A stretch of 64,000 bases of DNA from Sphingomonas sp. Ant H11 (GTDB taxonomy: Bacteria; Pseudomonadota; Alphaproteobacteria; Sphingomonadales; Sphingomonadaceae): positions 42,347 through 106,346 of the forward strand of contig NZ_JSBN01000007.1 in the NCBI RefSeq assembly GCF_000797515.1. Reading direction: 5' to 3'. Numbering within the stretch: position 1 is the first letter of the stretch; each line of letters starts with the position of its first letter. The position numbers and the translations under genes were made by a program. Shown in pieces: positions 55,370 through 63,945 of the stretch. The notes below the pieces were generated by a model that searched no databases, was not told the origin of the DNA, and saw nothing but the letters and a program-made list of their open reading frames with translations.

Positions 55370-55759
55370 ATGAGCATCAATCGCGACACCGTCGCGTCCT
55401 TTTATGCGGCACTGGCCGCCGGCGATGCCGGAGCCGCGCTGGGCACGATGGCGGAAGACATCAACTGGGTCGGCATGGACGGCTGGCCCTATCGCGCGAC
55501 CGGCCGCGGTCCGGAGGCGGTTGCCGAAGGCATCCTCGCGCCGATGATGGCCGACTGGGAGCATCTGACGGTGACGCCCGCGAGCATCCTCGACGCGGGC
55601 GACGTTGTTGTCGCCACCGGTCGCTATGGCGGCGTTCACCGCAGCACCGGAAAGACGCTCGATGTCGCGTTCGCCCATCTATGGGAGGTTAACGATGGCA
55701 AGCTGGCAGGCTTTCGCCAGTTCACCGACACGCTGCTCGTCGATCGGGCGATGCGGTGA
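55370..55759 (+). CDS. SnoaL-like/NTF2-fold protein
   Basis: This 129-residue protein of the NTF2-like superfamily has INRDTVASFYAALAAGDAGAAL, INWVGMDGWPYRATGRG and HLWEVNDGKLAGFRQFTDT. Family members include small hydrolases, isomerases and ligand-binding proteins, so activity cannot be assigned. Its stop overlaps the SDR start. Confidence 0.85.
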   Translation: MSINRDTVASFYAALAAGDAGAALGTMAEDINWVGMDGWPYRATGRGPEAVAEGILAPMMADWEHLTVTPASILDAGDVVVATGRYGGVHRSTGKTLDVAFAHLWEVNDGKLAGFRQFTDTLLVDRAMR

Positions 55760-56532
55760 TGGTTGCGTCTCGCACTGTCATCGTCACCGGCGCGAGCCGC
55801 GGCATCGGCCGTGCGACCGCGATCCGTCTGGCGCAGGATTTCGACCTCGTCGTCGCGGTGGCCCGCACCGAAGCCGATCTCGAGGATAGCGCCGCGCACA
55901 TCCGCGCGGCGGGGGCAAAGGCGCTGCCGATCGTGCAGGACCTGCGGGACCCGAATGCTGCCTCGAACGTGATCGCTGGCACACTCGCGCAATCGGCAAC
56001 AATCGACGCGATCGTCAACATCGCCGGTGCCGTGCCGCAGGCCGAGTTGCTGGCGATGACCGACGCGCAGTGGGAGGAGGGGCTTGCGCTCAAATTCCAT
56101 GGCGCGCGCCGTCTTGCCACCGCGGGCTGGCCGCATCTCGCGGCCTCGCGCGGTTCGCTGATCTTCATGTCGGGGGCCACCGCCGAGGCACCCAAAGCGC
56201 TGCTCGCCGGGGTCTCCGCGATCAATGCGGCGATCTCCGGCCTGGCCAAGGCCTTTGCCGACCGCGGCATCGCAGACGATGTGCAGGTCAACACCATCCT
56301 GCCCGGAGCGGTCATGACCGGTCGGCGCCTGGCGATGATCGAGCATTTTGCCGCAAGCCGTAACCTAGCGTTCAAGGACGCGCTGCAGGTCTATGCCCGC
56401 GAAGCCAACATATCGCGGTTCGGCCAGCCCGAGGACATTGCCGCGCTCATCGCCTTTGCGCTGTCGCCGCCGGCCCGCTGGATGACCGGATCGAGCCTGC
56501 GGATGGACGGCGGCGAAACCAAATCCCTGTGA
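55759..56532 (+). CDS. Atypical short-chain dehydrogenase/reductase lacking the YxxxK motif
   Basis: The 257-residue Rossmann protein has a TGASRGIGRATAIRLAQ cofactor motif, a NIAGAVPQ structural motif and the Ser region FMSGATAEAP. Where active SDRs have YxASK, it reads GVSAINAA, so the catalytic Tyr and Lys are Val and Asn. It ends with the usual SLRMDGGETKSL. It is probably a pseudo-enzyme, or uses other chemistry. ATG 55759 overlaps the SnoaL stop; a GTG one codon earlier is possible. Confidence 0.85.
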   Translation: MVASRTVIVTGASRGIGRATAIRLAQDFDLVVAVARTEADLEDSAAHIRAAGAKALPIVQDLRDPNAASNVIAGTLAQSATIDAIVNIAGAVPQAELLAMTDAQWEEGLALKFHGARRLATAGWPHLAASRGSLIFMSGATAEAPKALLAGVSAINAAISGLAKAFADRGIADDVQVNTILPGAVMTGRRLAMIEHFAASRNLAFKDALQVYAREANISRFGQPEDIAALIAFALSPPARWMTGSSLRMDGGETKSL

Positions 56533-57326
56533 CCAGCAGAAAGCCAATCATGCCCGACCGCCCGACGTCACCTTCGCTCTCGCGCCGCGACGCTATCGGC
56601 GCGCTGGCGTTAGGCGCGGCGATTCTGCCCTCCGCCGCGCGGGCCGCACCGACGACGTTCGTCGATGCGATCGCCTTCGATGGCTTCCCGATCTTCGACC
56701 CGCGCCCGGTGGGGGCGCTGGCGAAACGGCTGTTTCCCGATCGCGGCGAGGCGCTTGCACAGCAATGGAACGCCAAGCTGTTCGGTTATGCCTGGCTCTA
56801 CACCTCCGCCGGGCAATATGCCGGGTTCGATGCGCTCGCGGATGCGTCCCTGCGCTATACTGCGGAGGCGCTGCACCTCACGCTCAGCGACCGTGATCGC
56901 AGCGCACTGGTCGCCGCTTATGCCGAGCTCGATCTCTGGCCGGATGTTCGTCCGGCTCTGATGAAGCTGCGCGCTGCCGGTGTTCGGCTCGCGTTTCTGT
57001 CGAACCTCAGCGAGGAGACGCTGCGCGCCAACATGGCGCGCGGTGGCATATCCGCGCTGTTCGAACAGGTGCTGAGCACCGACCGTGTCCGCCAGTTCAA
57101 GCCCGCCAGGGCGGCCTACGCCATGGCGCTTGACGCGTTCGGCCTGCCCAAGTCGCGGATCGGCTTTGCTGCCTTTGGCGGCTGGGATGCTGCCGGTGCC
57201 GCCTGGTTCGGCTATCGGACCGCCTGGGTCAACCGGCTCGGCGTCCCGCGCGAACCGATCGAGCCGGGCCCGGCGATCGTCGCGCCCGGGATGGAAGCGG
57301 TGCTGGCCCTTGCCGGTATTGCCTGA
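56529..57326 (+). CDS. Haloacid dehalogenase type II-like protein with TAT leader
   Basis: The 265-residue protein has a twin-arginine leader (LSRRDAIGALALGAAILPSA) and a HAD fold: motif I FDGFPIFDP with the nucleophile Asp, motif II LAFLSNLS, Lys in FKPARAAY and motif IV FGGWDAAGAAWFG. This is the L-2-haloacid dehalogenase subfamily. Export is unusual for it. It starts at GTG 56529 overlapping the SDR stop; ATG 56550 is an alternative. It completes a small operon with SnoaL and SDR genes. Confidence 0.85.
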   Translation: MTSRKPIMPDRPTSPSLSRRDAIGALALGAAILPSAARAAPTTFVDAIAFDGFPIFDPRPVGALAKRLFPDRGEALAQQWNAKLFGYAWLYTSAGQYAGFDALADASLRYTAEALHLTLSDRDRSALVAAYAELDLWPDVRPALMKLRAAGVRLAFLSNLSEETLRANMARGGISALFEQVLSTDRVRQFKPARAAYAMALDAFGLPKSRIGFAAFGGWDAAGAAWFGYRTAWVNRLGVPREPIEPGPAIVAPGMEAVLALAGIA

Positions 57327-57611
57327 CCACAATCGCGCGATCGAGCTGAAAGAGCTTGGCTGCGGGTTCCGATCCTGTTGGCTCATACCGGGCCGACCCG
57401 GCCAGCGTCGCGCCTTCGCGATCGCCGCGATAAGGCGTCGAAAGGGACGCGGCGAAGTCGTGATCGTAGCGGCCGACTGTCCAGATCTTGGGCGGGTGAC
57501 GCCGCTCGATATGGCGCAGTCCCGCTTGCTGAAATGCGTTCTCGCCATCGTGCCGCGATAGGTGATCGGCATGCTCCGAAGCGTTCGGAGGAGGGAGGTC
57601 TGGACCGGTGG

Positions 57612-58337
57612 CTAGACGGAGGTCGTCAGATCGGTCAGCCAATCCGGAGAGATGCTGACCACCAGCCCTTCGAACATCCGGTCGCCACCAGTCAAAATCA
57701 GCAGGCCGACCAGGACGAGCAGGCCGCCGAGCACGCGCTTGCCGCCTTGTCCGGTGCTCATCAACCGGCCGCGCCAGCGCGACAGGAAACCGCGCGTTGC
57801 GGTCGCGATCAGCAGCAGCATTGTCGCAATCCCGGACCCGAAGGCGGCCATTACCAGCGCGACCTCCGTCAGATTCTGGCCTTGCGCGGCGAGCACCGTC
57901 GCGGCACCCAGGGTTGGCCCGACGCAGGGGCTCCACACCAGCCCGAGCAAGACGCCGATACCGGCCTGTCCGGCCAGGCCGAAGCGCTCGAGCCCTGACT
58001 GCCGCCGCCCCGCCCAATCGGCGAGCGGTGCCGCGACACGCGCAAGCAGGTCCTGCGCCTGCGGCACCAGCAACAGGACACCGATCAGGAGCAGGAGGAT
58101 AGCGCCTGCCTGGCGCACGATCTCACCGTCGAAACCGGAGGAGGCACCAAGCACCGCGACCGTGAAGCCGACCAGCGTGAACGAGGCAACCAGCCCGAGC
58201 GCGAGCGCGAACGGGCCCCATTTATGGCGCTGCGCGGCGCTGCCGATCACGATCGGCACCAGCGGCAGCACGCAGGGTGACAGGATCGTAAGTGTTCCGG
58301 CTGCGAAGGCGAGCAGGGGGCTGAGGCCATTTGCCAT
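57612..58337 (-). CDS. ccdA: CcdA/DsbD-type membrane electron carrier
   Basis: This 241-residue inner-membrane protein has six or seven helices and two key cysteines in ILSPCVLPLVP and VWSPCVGPTLGAA. CcdA passes electrons from cytoplasmic thioredoxin to periplasmic thioredoxin-like proteins. The stop is followed by a 285-bp gap without features (57327-57611). It lies 3 bp after the periplasmic thioredoxin gene, its likely partner. Confidence 0.9.
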   Translation of the reverse strand: MANGLSPLLAFAAGTLTILSPCVLPLVPIVIGSAAQRHKWGPFALALGLVASFTLVGFTVAVLGASSGFDGEIVRQAGAILLLLIGVLLLVPQAQDLLARVAAPLADWAGRRQSGLERFGLAGQAGIGVLLGLVWSPCVGPTLGAATVLAAQGQNLTEVALVMAAFGSGIATMLLLIATATRGFLSRWRGRLMSTGQGGKRVLGGLLVLVGLLILTGGDRMFEGLVVSISPDWLTDLTTSV

Positions 58338-58340
58338 GGG

Positions 58341-58739
58341 TCAGCGGCCGGTCGCAGCGAGGAGGTCGGCGATCTTTGCCTTGTCGGTCATGAAGGCGAT
58401 TCGACCGGTTTCGCGGCGGCCGTGGAACGCGATCAGCGTCGCCTGTTTGGTGACCCCGAAACTGCGCCAGACGTCCTTCTGCGTGTCATAGTTGATGCGA
58501 AAGACGATCAGCTTGGGATAGGCTTCCGGCGTCGCGAGGCGCTTGATCGTGCGCGCCTGCGATCCGCAAACCGGGCACCACCAGGCATGGACGTCCAGCA
58601 GGATTGGGCGGCCCTGCGCCTGCGCCGCTTCAAAGGCCGCACGGTCGAAATCCGCGAACTCGGCGGCCTGGACCGGCATGGCAGCGAAAAGTGCAACGGG
58701 TGCGGCGAGGGCAATGGTGGCAGTGCGAAGGAACGACAT
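58341..58739 (-). CDS. Periplasmic thioredoxin-like protein
   Basis: The 132-residue protein starts at 58739 (GGGAGA upstream), with a signal peptide ending near PVQAAE. The thioredoxin domain has WWCPVCGSQARTIKRL. Its stop is 3 bp before ccdA, so the pair form a thiol-reducing relay. An in-frame ATG at 58775 would add 12 basic residues and spoil the signal peptide. Confidence 0.87.
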   Translation of the reverse strand: MSFLRTATIALAAPVALFAAMPVQAAEFADFDRAAFEAAQAQGRPILLDVHAWWCPVCGSQARTIKRLATPEAYPKLIVFRINYDTQKDVWRSFGVTKQATLIAFHGRRETGRIAFMTDKAKIADLLAATGR

Positions 58740-58815
58740 AGTGAATCTCCCGGATCGACCCAGCAGGGTCTTCACCTCCCATTCGGTTTGACTGGCGGCC
58801 CGGTTACAGCGCAGG

Positions 58816-59918
58816 TCAGTCGAGCTGGCGTGCCTGCGCGAGCAGTGCGGTGACGGTCGCGGCGAGCAGGAACAGGATCATGGGCCCGCCCTGCGCCAGC
58901 ACCTCGGCCGCTCCCGCTCCGCGCAGCAACGCCGCGCGCGCGGCGCAAATGAAATGGGTGAGCGGGAAGGCATTGCCGATCCAGCGTGCCCAGGGCGGCA
59001 AGGTCTCGAATGGATAGAGAAAGCCCGACAGGAGCATTGCGGGCAAATAGAAGGCGACGGCACCCTGTAATGCCGCGAGCTGGGTTCTCGCCCTGACCGA
59101 GATCGCATAGCCGAGCGCGACGTGCGCCGCTGCGAACAGCGGCAGCAACACGACCAGCGCCGCGACGCTGCCGCGCGTCGGCAGGTCGAACAACATGACA
59201 CCCGCTGCCAGGACCAGCAGGCCCTGTACCGTGCCGATTGCTGCATAGGGCAGGAGCTTGCCGAGAAAGGTCTGGGCGGGGCCTATCGGCAGGCCGAGCA
59301 GCCCCTCCCAGCTGCCGGATTCGCGGTCGCGTGCGAGGCTCAGGCTGCCGAGCATGACCATCGCGATCATCACCGTCACGCCAATCAGCGCGGGCAGGAA
59401 GGTCCAGTCGGCGCGCCCGCCGGGGTTGTAGAGCCGCTCGACGGCGATACCGGGGCCGCTATCGGCGGCCTCAGCGCGCTCGGCCAGCCCGCGCCAATAG
59501 CCGCCCTCGATCCGCGCGACCGCAGCATTGGTCAACGCGGCATTCGTTCCGTCGACGACAATGCGCAACGGCCGCTGGATCTGGGTGGGGTTGGCGAACG
59601 AGCGGAGCGCGGGCACTTCGATGCCGATCAGCGCCCGTCCGGCGCGCACTGCCGCTTCGGCGGAGCCGGGACTGGACGACCCGGTGATGACGGTCAGCCC
59701 CGGCAGGCGGTGCAGCGCGCGGGCCGCGTCAGCGGCATTGGCGGGCGTTGGCGCAGCGATCGCGACGCTGACGCTCGTCGCGGTCGGGCGGATCGCATAG
59801 CCGAACAGCAGCACCTGCAGCGCCGGCACCAGGACCAGCAAGGTGAAGGTCGTACGCGAGCGCACCAGCGCAACACCTCGACACGGGCGACCGCCGCGAT
59901 CCGTCCGAGCGCGATCAC
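58816..59918 (-). CDS. ABC-2 type transporter permease (frameshifted near the N-terminus)
   Basis: GTG 59918 overlaps the ATPase stop (GTGA) and encodes IALGRIAAVARVEVL; the frame must shift near 59,880 to LVRSRTTFTLLVLVPALQVLLFGYAIRP and then runs to the end. One missing base gives 368 codons. The topology is that of ABC-2 exporters: one N-terminal helix, a large periplasmic domain (about 50-175) and five C-terminal helices with SGFLYPFETLPPWARWIGNAFPLTHF. It exports a substrate made by the adjacent enzymes, or a toxic compound. Substrate is unknown. Confidence 0.82.
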
Positions 59919-60644
59919 TGATCGTCTCCGGGGGCGAGCGCGGCGACCGCTGCCTCCAGCGTTGCGGCTCCACTTTTTTTCGATCAACTCCGACGGCGCG
60001 ATCGGGCCCTCCACCTGGCCGTCCCGGTAGTGCAGGATCATGGGGCAGCGCTCGGCCTCGGCCAGGTCGTGCGTCGCGATGACGACGCCGTGGCCGCGTC
60101 CGGCCAGTTCGATCAGCCAGCGCCAGATATCGGTGCGGGTGACGACATCGAGACCGGCGGTTGGCTCGTCGAGCAGCAACAGCGGTGGTGCGTGAAGCAT
60201 CGTCGCGGCGAATTGCACGCGCCGGCCCCAGCCGCCGGAAAGGCGCTCGAACCGCGTTGCGAGGACAGGGGCGAGGCCCCAGCGCGCCGCCGCCGTTTCG
60301 ACGTGCCCTTTCGCATCGAGCAGCCCATGGACATCGGCCCGAAACCGCAGGTTCTCGGCGACGGACAGCTCGGGGTAGAGCGAAAGCCGTTGCGGCATAT
60401 AGCCGATCCGCGCGCGGCGCGCGGTGCCAGGGTGCCGGATGTCGTCGCCGACGATGGTGCCGCTGCCAAGGTCCGGCCGGAGCAGTCCGGCGAACATCCG
60501 CAGCGTCGTCGTCTTGCCGCCGCCATTGGCACCGACCAGACCGACGATCGCGCCCGGCATCAGGCGCAGCGTCACATCGCGCACCACCGTGCGTGACCCG
60601 TAGCTTTTTGCGAGGCCGGCGACGTGGATCAGCGGTTCAGCCAT
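59915..60644 (-). CDS. ABC transporter ATP-binding protein (frameshifted near the C-terminus)
   Basis: From ATG 60644 (60650 is also possible) the ATPase shows Walker A GANGGGKTTT, GYMPQRLSLYPELSV, signature LSGGWGRRVQ, Walker B LLLLDEPTAGLD and THDLAEAE. Near 59,974-59,980 a run of seven A's shifts the frame; with six A's it ends ATLEAAVAALAPGDDQ at TGA 59915, overlapping the permease start. That gives exactly 243 codons. It starts inside the end of the ketosynthase gene. Confidence 0.85.
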
Positions 60645-61695
60645 GCTCATAGACAAAGCCGCCATGCATATATTTGGTCGCCTCGGCCCCAAGGATCAGC
60701 GCGCGCGTGCCGCTGGCAGGGCGAGCCTCGCGAAGCTCGGCGAGCGCAAGCCAGATCGCCGCCGAACCGGTATTGCCCAGCCGGTCGGCGTTCACGAAGA
60801 AGCGCTCGACGGGCAGTCCGAAATGCGTGGCGCTGTGTGCGCCAATCCGGCCGCTCACCTGATGTGGAATGATCGTGTCGACGGCGTCGAGCGCGACGCC
60901 GTGCGCGGCCGCAGCGTCCCGGCCAGCATCGAACAGCAGCGCGCCCGACGAAAGGATCGCGGCGAAATCATGATCGAACTCGCGGCCGCCCGCGCTGCGC
61001 ATCTGCAGGCCCGGCGCACGGCCGAGCCCAAGCGCGCCGAACCATGCGGCCGCGACGCTGTCGCCGGTGCTCGTCGCCGGCCCAAGGATGATCGCGCCGG
61101 CACCGTCGCCCATCTGCACCATGTTGACCAATTGCCCCGAATCTTTCGCGACCCGGCCGGGGTCGAAGAACAGCGAGCCGGTCTCCGATCCGACGATCGC
61201 CACCGGCCGGGCCTCTGGTGCCGCCAGCAGACCGAATGCGATCATCAGGGCGTTGGCAAAGCCCGTACAGGCCTGGCGCAATTCGAGATGCGGACCGCGA
61301 TAGTTCAGCCGATCCGCGACAAAGGCGATGTTGCCCGGCAGCGGCTGGACGGGGGTCGCGGTATGACCGATCAGATACCCGATATCATCGATCGCTAGGT
61401 TTGCCTCCGACAGCGCCCGGGCGATCGCAGCAGCCGCGAGGTCGGGATTGGCCTGGCCGGGGCGGGCGGCCTCGGTCGCGGCAGTGAAATCGCGGCAGAC
61501 ATGACGAGTGTTGATGCCCATGCGCCGCGCTACCGCCAGCGCCTCGCGGCGGCGCGGAAGGTCGAACCGCGCTGCGATCCGGTCGAGCAGCTGATCGGTC
61601 GATACCGCCTGGTCGGGCAAGGCATGGCCTGTGCCAAGCACCGCGACTCTTCCGCGCGACAGCCAAGTTCGATCCTGGGGTGTCGGCGCGGTCAT
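60637..61695 (-). CDS. FabH-like 3-oxoacyl-ACP synthase III
   Basis: The 352-residue thiolase-fold protein has catalytic Cys143 in RQACTGFAN, His in IPHQVSGRIG and Asn in LGNTGSAAI, the KAS III triad. The N-terminal part (VAVLGTGHALPDQAVST) is typical. It condenses an acyl-CoA or acyl donor with malonyl-ACP or a related acceptor. It is not in a fatty-acid operon but sits between a ferritin-like gene (ATGA overlap) and an ABC exporter, which suggests a specialised acyl product (inference). Confidence 0.87.
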   Translation of the reverse strand: MTAPTPQDRTWLSRGRVAVLGTGHALPDQAVSTDQLLDRIAARFDLPRRREALAVARRMGINTRHVCRDFTAATEAARPGQANPDLAAAAIARALSEANLAIDDIGYLIGHTATPVQPLPGNIAFVADRLNYRGPHLELRQACTGFANALMIAFGLLAAPEARPVAIVGSETGSLFFDPGRVAKDSGQLVNMVQMGDGAGAIILGPATSTGDSVAAAWFGALGLGRAPGLQMRSAGGREFDHDFAAILSSGALLFDAGRDAAAAHGVALDAVDTIIPHQVSGRIGAHSATHFGLPVERFFVNADRLGNTGSAAIWLALAELREARPASGTRALILGAEATKYMHGGFVYEHG

Positions 61696-62396
61696 GCCAC
61701 GAGCAGGCCATCCGGCAGCCGTCTGATGTCGCGGTCGAGCGACACGGGATCGACTTGCATATCCGCAAAGGCGTCGCGGGCGAGCAGCAGGATATCGGCC
61801 AGCCCGTCGCGCGCCGCCGCGGCGGCGTTTCGCAGCGCCCGAGCCGATCCCGTTTCGAGCGCGAGCCTGCGCGCCACGCGCACATGGCGCGCTTCGTCGC
61901 GGTGGATGCGCCGCAGGACCGAAGCGACCTGGGGGTCGGCAGCGATCGGCCCGCCGGTTCGCAGCAGTCGGCCGAACATCGTACAGACGGCGGCGTCGAG
62001 CGCCGCGATCCGGGCGAGATGCAGTGCGGTGCCGCCGCGGACCAGCCCGATATGAAATCGACGAGCCGCTTCGATCTGGAACGCATCCTGCCTTGCCTCG
62101 GGCAGGCCGCGCTCCAGGTGTCGGATCAGCATGTCATGCAGGCGTTCCTCCTCGGCGATGGCACGAAGGGCGGGCGCGGCGCGATCATCCCCGGCGTGGC
62201 ATGTGGCAAGGCCGTCAAAGGCCATACCGGCCGCTTCTTCGCCGCATCCAAGGAGTGGAAGCAGTGCCGCGAGGGCTGCGGCCGAGCGGGCGTCGAGCGC
62301 GACCCGCAGAGATGGAGAAGCGGGTTGCTCGAGACGACGCGCGACGTTGAAGCAGCGCGGCCGGCTTGCGCCGCCACTCCCCGGAGTATCGTTCAC
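61692..62396 (-). CDS. Ferritin-like di-iron protein
   Basis: The 234-residue, nearly all-helical protein has two ExxH-type elements, AEEERLHDML and RIHRDEARHVRVARRL, spaced as in ferritin-like di-iron carboxylate oxygenases. No signal peptide. The start at ATG 62396 is the only reasonable one. It is translationally coupled to the ketosynthase gene. It may act as an oxygenase or decarboxylase on the same acyl product. Specific function is unknown. Confidence 0.75.
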   Translation of the reverse strand: MNDTPGSGGASRPRCFNVARRLEQPASPSLRVALDARSAAALAALLPLLGCGEEAAGMAFDGLATCHAGDDRAAPALRAIAEEERLHDMLIRHLERGLPEARQDAFQIEAARRFHIGLVRGGTALHLARIAALDAAVCTMFGRLLRTGGPIAADPQVASVLRRIHRDEARHVRVARRLALETGSARALRNAAAAARDGLADILLLARDAFADMQVDPVSLDRDIRRLPDGLLVA

Positions 62397-62559
62397 ATCG
62401 CGGTCCTTCGCCCGACCTACCTTGGGTCTCGCCGTCTAGTTCGCCCGTTGCGGCTGATCGGTTACAGGAACCGAAAAGGGCCGCGTCACGGTAGCTCGGC
62501 GGTCCGTCCGGGGGGATCGGGCTTGGCGCGACGTCAGGGACGGTCAGACTGGCGGAGGG

Positions 62560-63117
62560 CTATTTGCTGGCATCGAAGGTGCCCGCTTTTACCGCGATAG
62601 GTTTGGCCGTCGGGTAGAACTGGACGAACGTCGTCTCGACTGCGGCGTGCTGCTGGTGACAGACATAGCAGCTCGCCGAGGTGGGGAGCACTTTCGCGGG
62701 CTTGTCGCCCTCCGCTTCGAAGAACCCCCAACCGGTTGGAAAACGTTTCGCGTCGCGGATGTGAAACTCGAGATAGGCGCGCTGTTCGGTCTGGAACTGC
62801 CCCGTCCGGTTGATCGAGCCGTTGGTCGCGCCGCGGCGGCCTTCCTTCACGAAGATGGTGCCCTGCGGCCAGTGTCCGGTCGCCTTGAACACACGCCAGG
62901 AGGCCGGGTCGACAAAGACATTGTCGAACGTATCGTGCCCGGCGATCGGCTCGTCACCATAGTTCATGTTCAACCCCGATGTCAGGAAGATCCAGTCGCG
63001 ATAGTCGGCCGGGACCACAAGCTCGCCAGCACCGTTATAGCGGGGCACGTCGCTTGCGTTCGCGGCACCAATGAGCAGCAGTGGTGTCAGCAGCTTGAGT
63101 GCGCGTATCATGGTCAT
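62560..63117 (-). CDS. Cytochrome P460 family protein
   Basis: The 185-residue protein has a signal peptide ending near ANASDVP. The P460-type domain has VPADYRDWIFLTSGLNMNYG, FVDPASW, FVKEGR and the heme motif CYVCHQQHAAVETTFVQFYPT near the C-terminus. P460 cytochromes oxidise hydroxylamine or bind NO; others have unknown roles. The cross-linking Lys cannot be confirmed here. It has its own upstream gap of 57 bp. Confidence 0.88.
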   Translation of the reverse strand: MTMIRALKLLTPLLLIGAANASDVPRYNGAGELVVPADYRDWIFLTSGLNMNYGDEPIAGHDTFDNVFVDPASWRVFKATGHWPQGTIFVKEGRRGATNGSINRTGQFQTEQRAYLEFHIRDAKRFPTGWGFFEAEGDKPAKVLPTSASCYVCHQQHAAVETTFVQFYPTAKPIAVKAGTFDASK

Positions 63118-63173
63118 GGTCCTGTTCTATCGTTGGCTGGAGCGGTTGGCGGGATTCCTGTTCGGTTGCGTTG

Positions 63174-63697
63174 TCATGGAGAGTTCGTCCGGCGTGTGGC
63201 CGCAATGAGCGCCGCCAAGGCATCTGTCAGCATTTCCTTGATGGTCGGGCGGCATGGCGCTGCGTTCGGCAGCGGGATCGTGACCGACGCCTTCTCGACG
63301 ACCTGCGCCGACATGGTCGACAGGATTTCGCGCAGTGCGGCATCGGCATGGTGCGCGCGCGGTGCGGCGTTCAACACCGCGACTGGCATAGCCGCGAAAG
63401 CCTCGCACGAAACCAGCCAGTCGAGCGCATTTTTCATGACGCCGCTGACCCCATGGGCATATTCGGGGCTGGCGATGATCAGCGCATCGGCTGCCGCGAC
63501 CCGGCCCCGGAACGCCGTGACTGCCTGTGGTGGGGGCGACTCCAGATCGGGATTGAACAGCGGCAGTGTTTCCAGCGACACGATTTCGACGGCGACGCGA
63601 CGGGCGCGCGTGCCGCGATCTCTCGAAGGAGCGCTGCGTTGACCGACTGCCTGCGAAGGCTGCCCGACAAGGCGACAATGCGTATTGGCCGGACCAT
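63174..63697 (-). pseudogene. NADPH-dependent FMN reductase (one frameshift)
   Basis: ATG 63697 opens a flavodoxin-like fold (RIVALSGSLRRQSVNAALLREIA). It shifts near 63,605 to continue VEIVSLETLPLFNPDLE, with DALIIASPEYAHGVSGVMKNALDWLV. One missing base gives 175 codons, the normal family length. It reduces FMN or quinones with NADPH and could supply reduced flavin to the flavin monooxygenases elsewhere in the window (inference). Its start overlaps the preceding stop (TGATG). Confidence 0.82.
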
Positions 63698-63945
63698 CAG
63701 CCCGCGCCGACCAGGCGGGGATGTCCCTCTGGCCGTGGGAGCGGGGCGATCCACAGGAAGCGGCGGTCGCTCGCTGCGATCGGCATGTCGTTCACAGATG
63801 TCTCGCGGCGGCGCATCAGGCCATCATATTTGCCGGTGAAGGTCCAGCGGTCCTTGACCAGGCGATATTCCGTCGCGCGAACCTTGAGCCGCGCGGGCTC
63901 TCGGGTGAAGGGTGGCAGCGGCGCGCGGGGAAGCTCGACGGTCAT
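63697..63945 (-). CDS. Small hypothetical protein
   Basis: The 82-residue protein starts at ATG 63945 with GGAGA upstream. It is basic, contains [20 protein letters not shown] and has no signal peptide or membrane segment. I do not recognise the family. It is coupled to the FMN reductase gene and to an upstream frame, which suggests a real gene in an operon. Confidence 0.6.
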   Translation of the reverse strand: MTVELPRAPLPPFTREPARLKVRATEYRLVKDRWTFTGKYDGLMRRRETSVNDMPIAASDRRFLWIAPLPRPEGHPRLVGAG

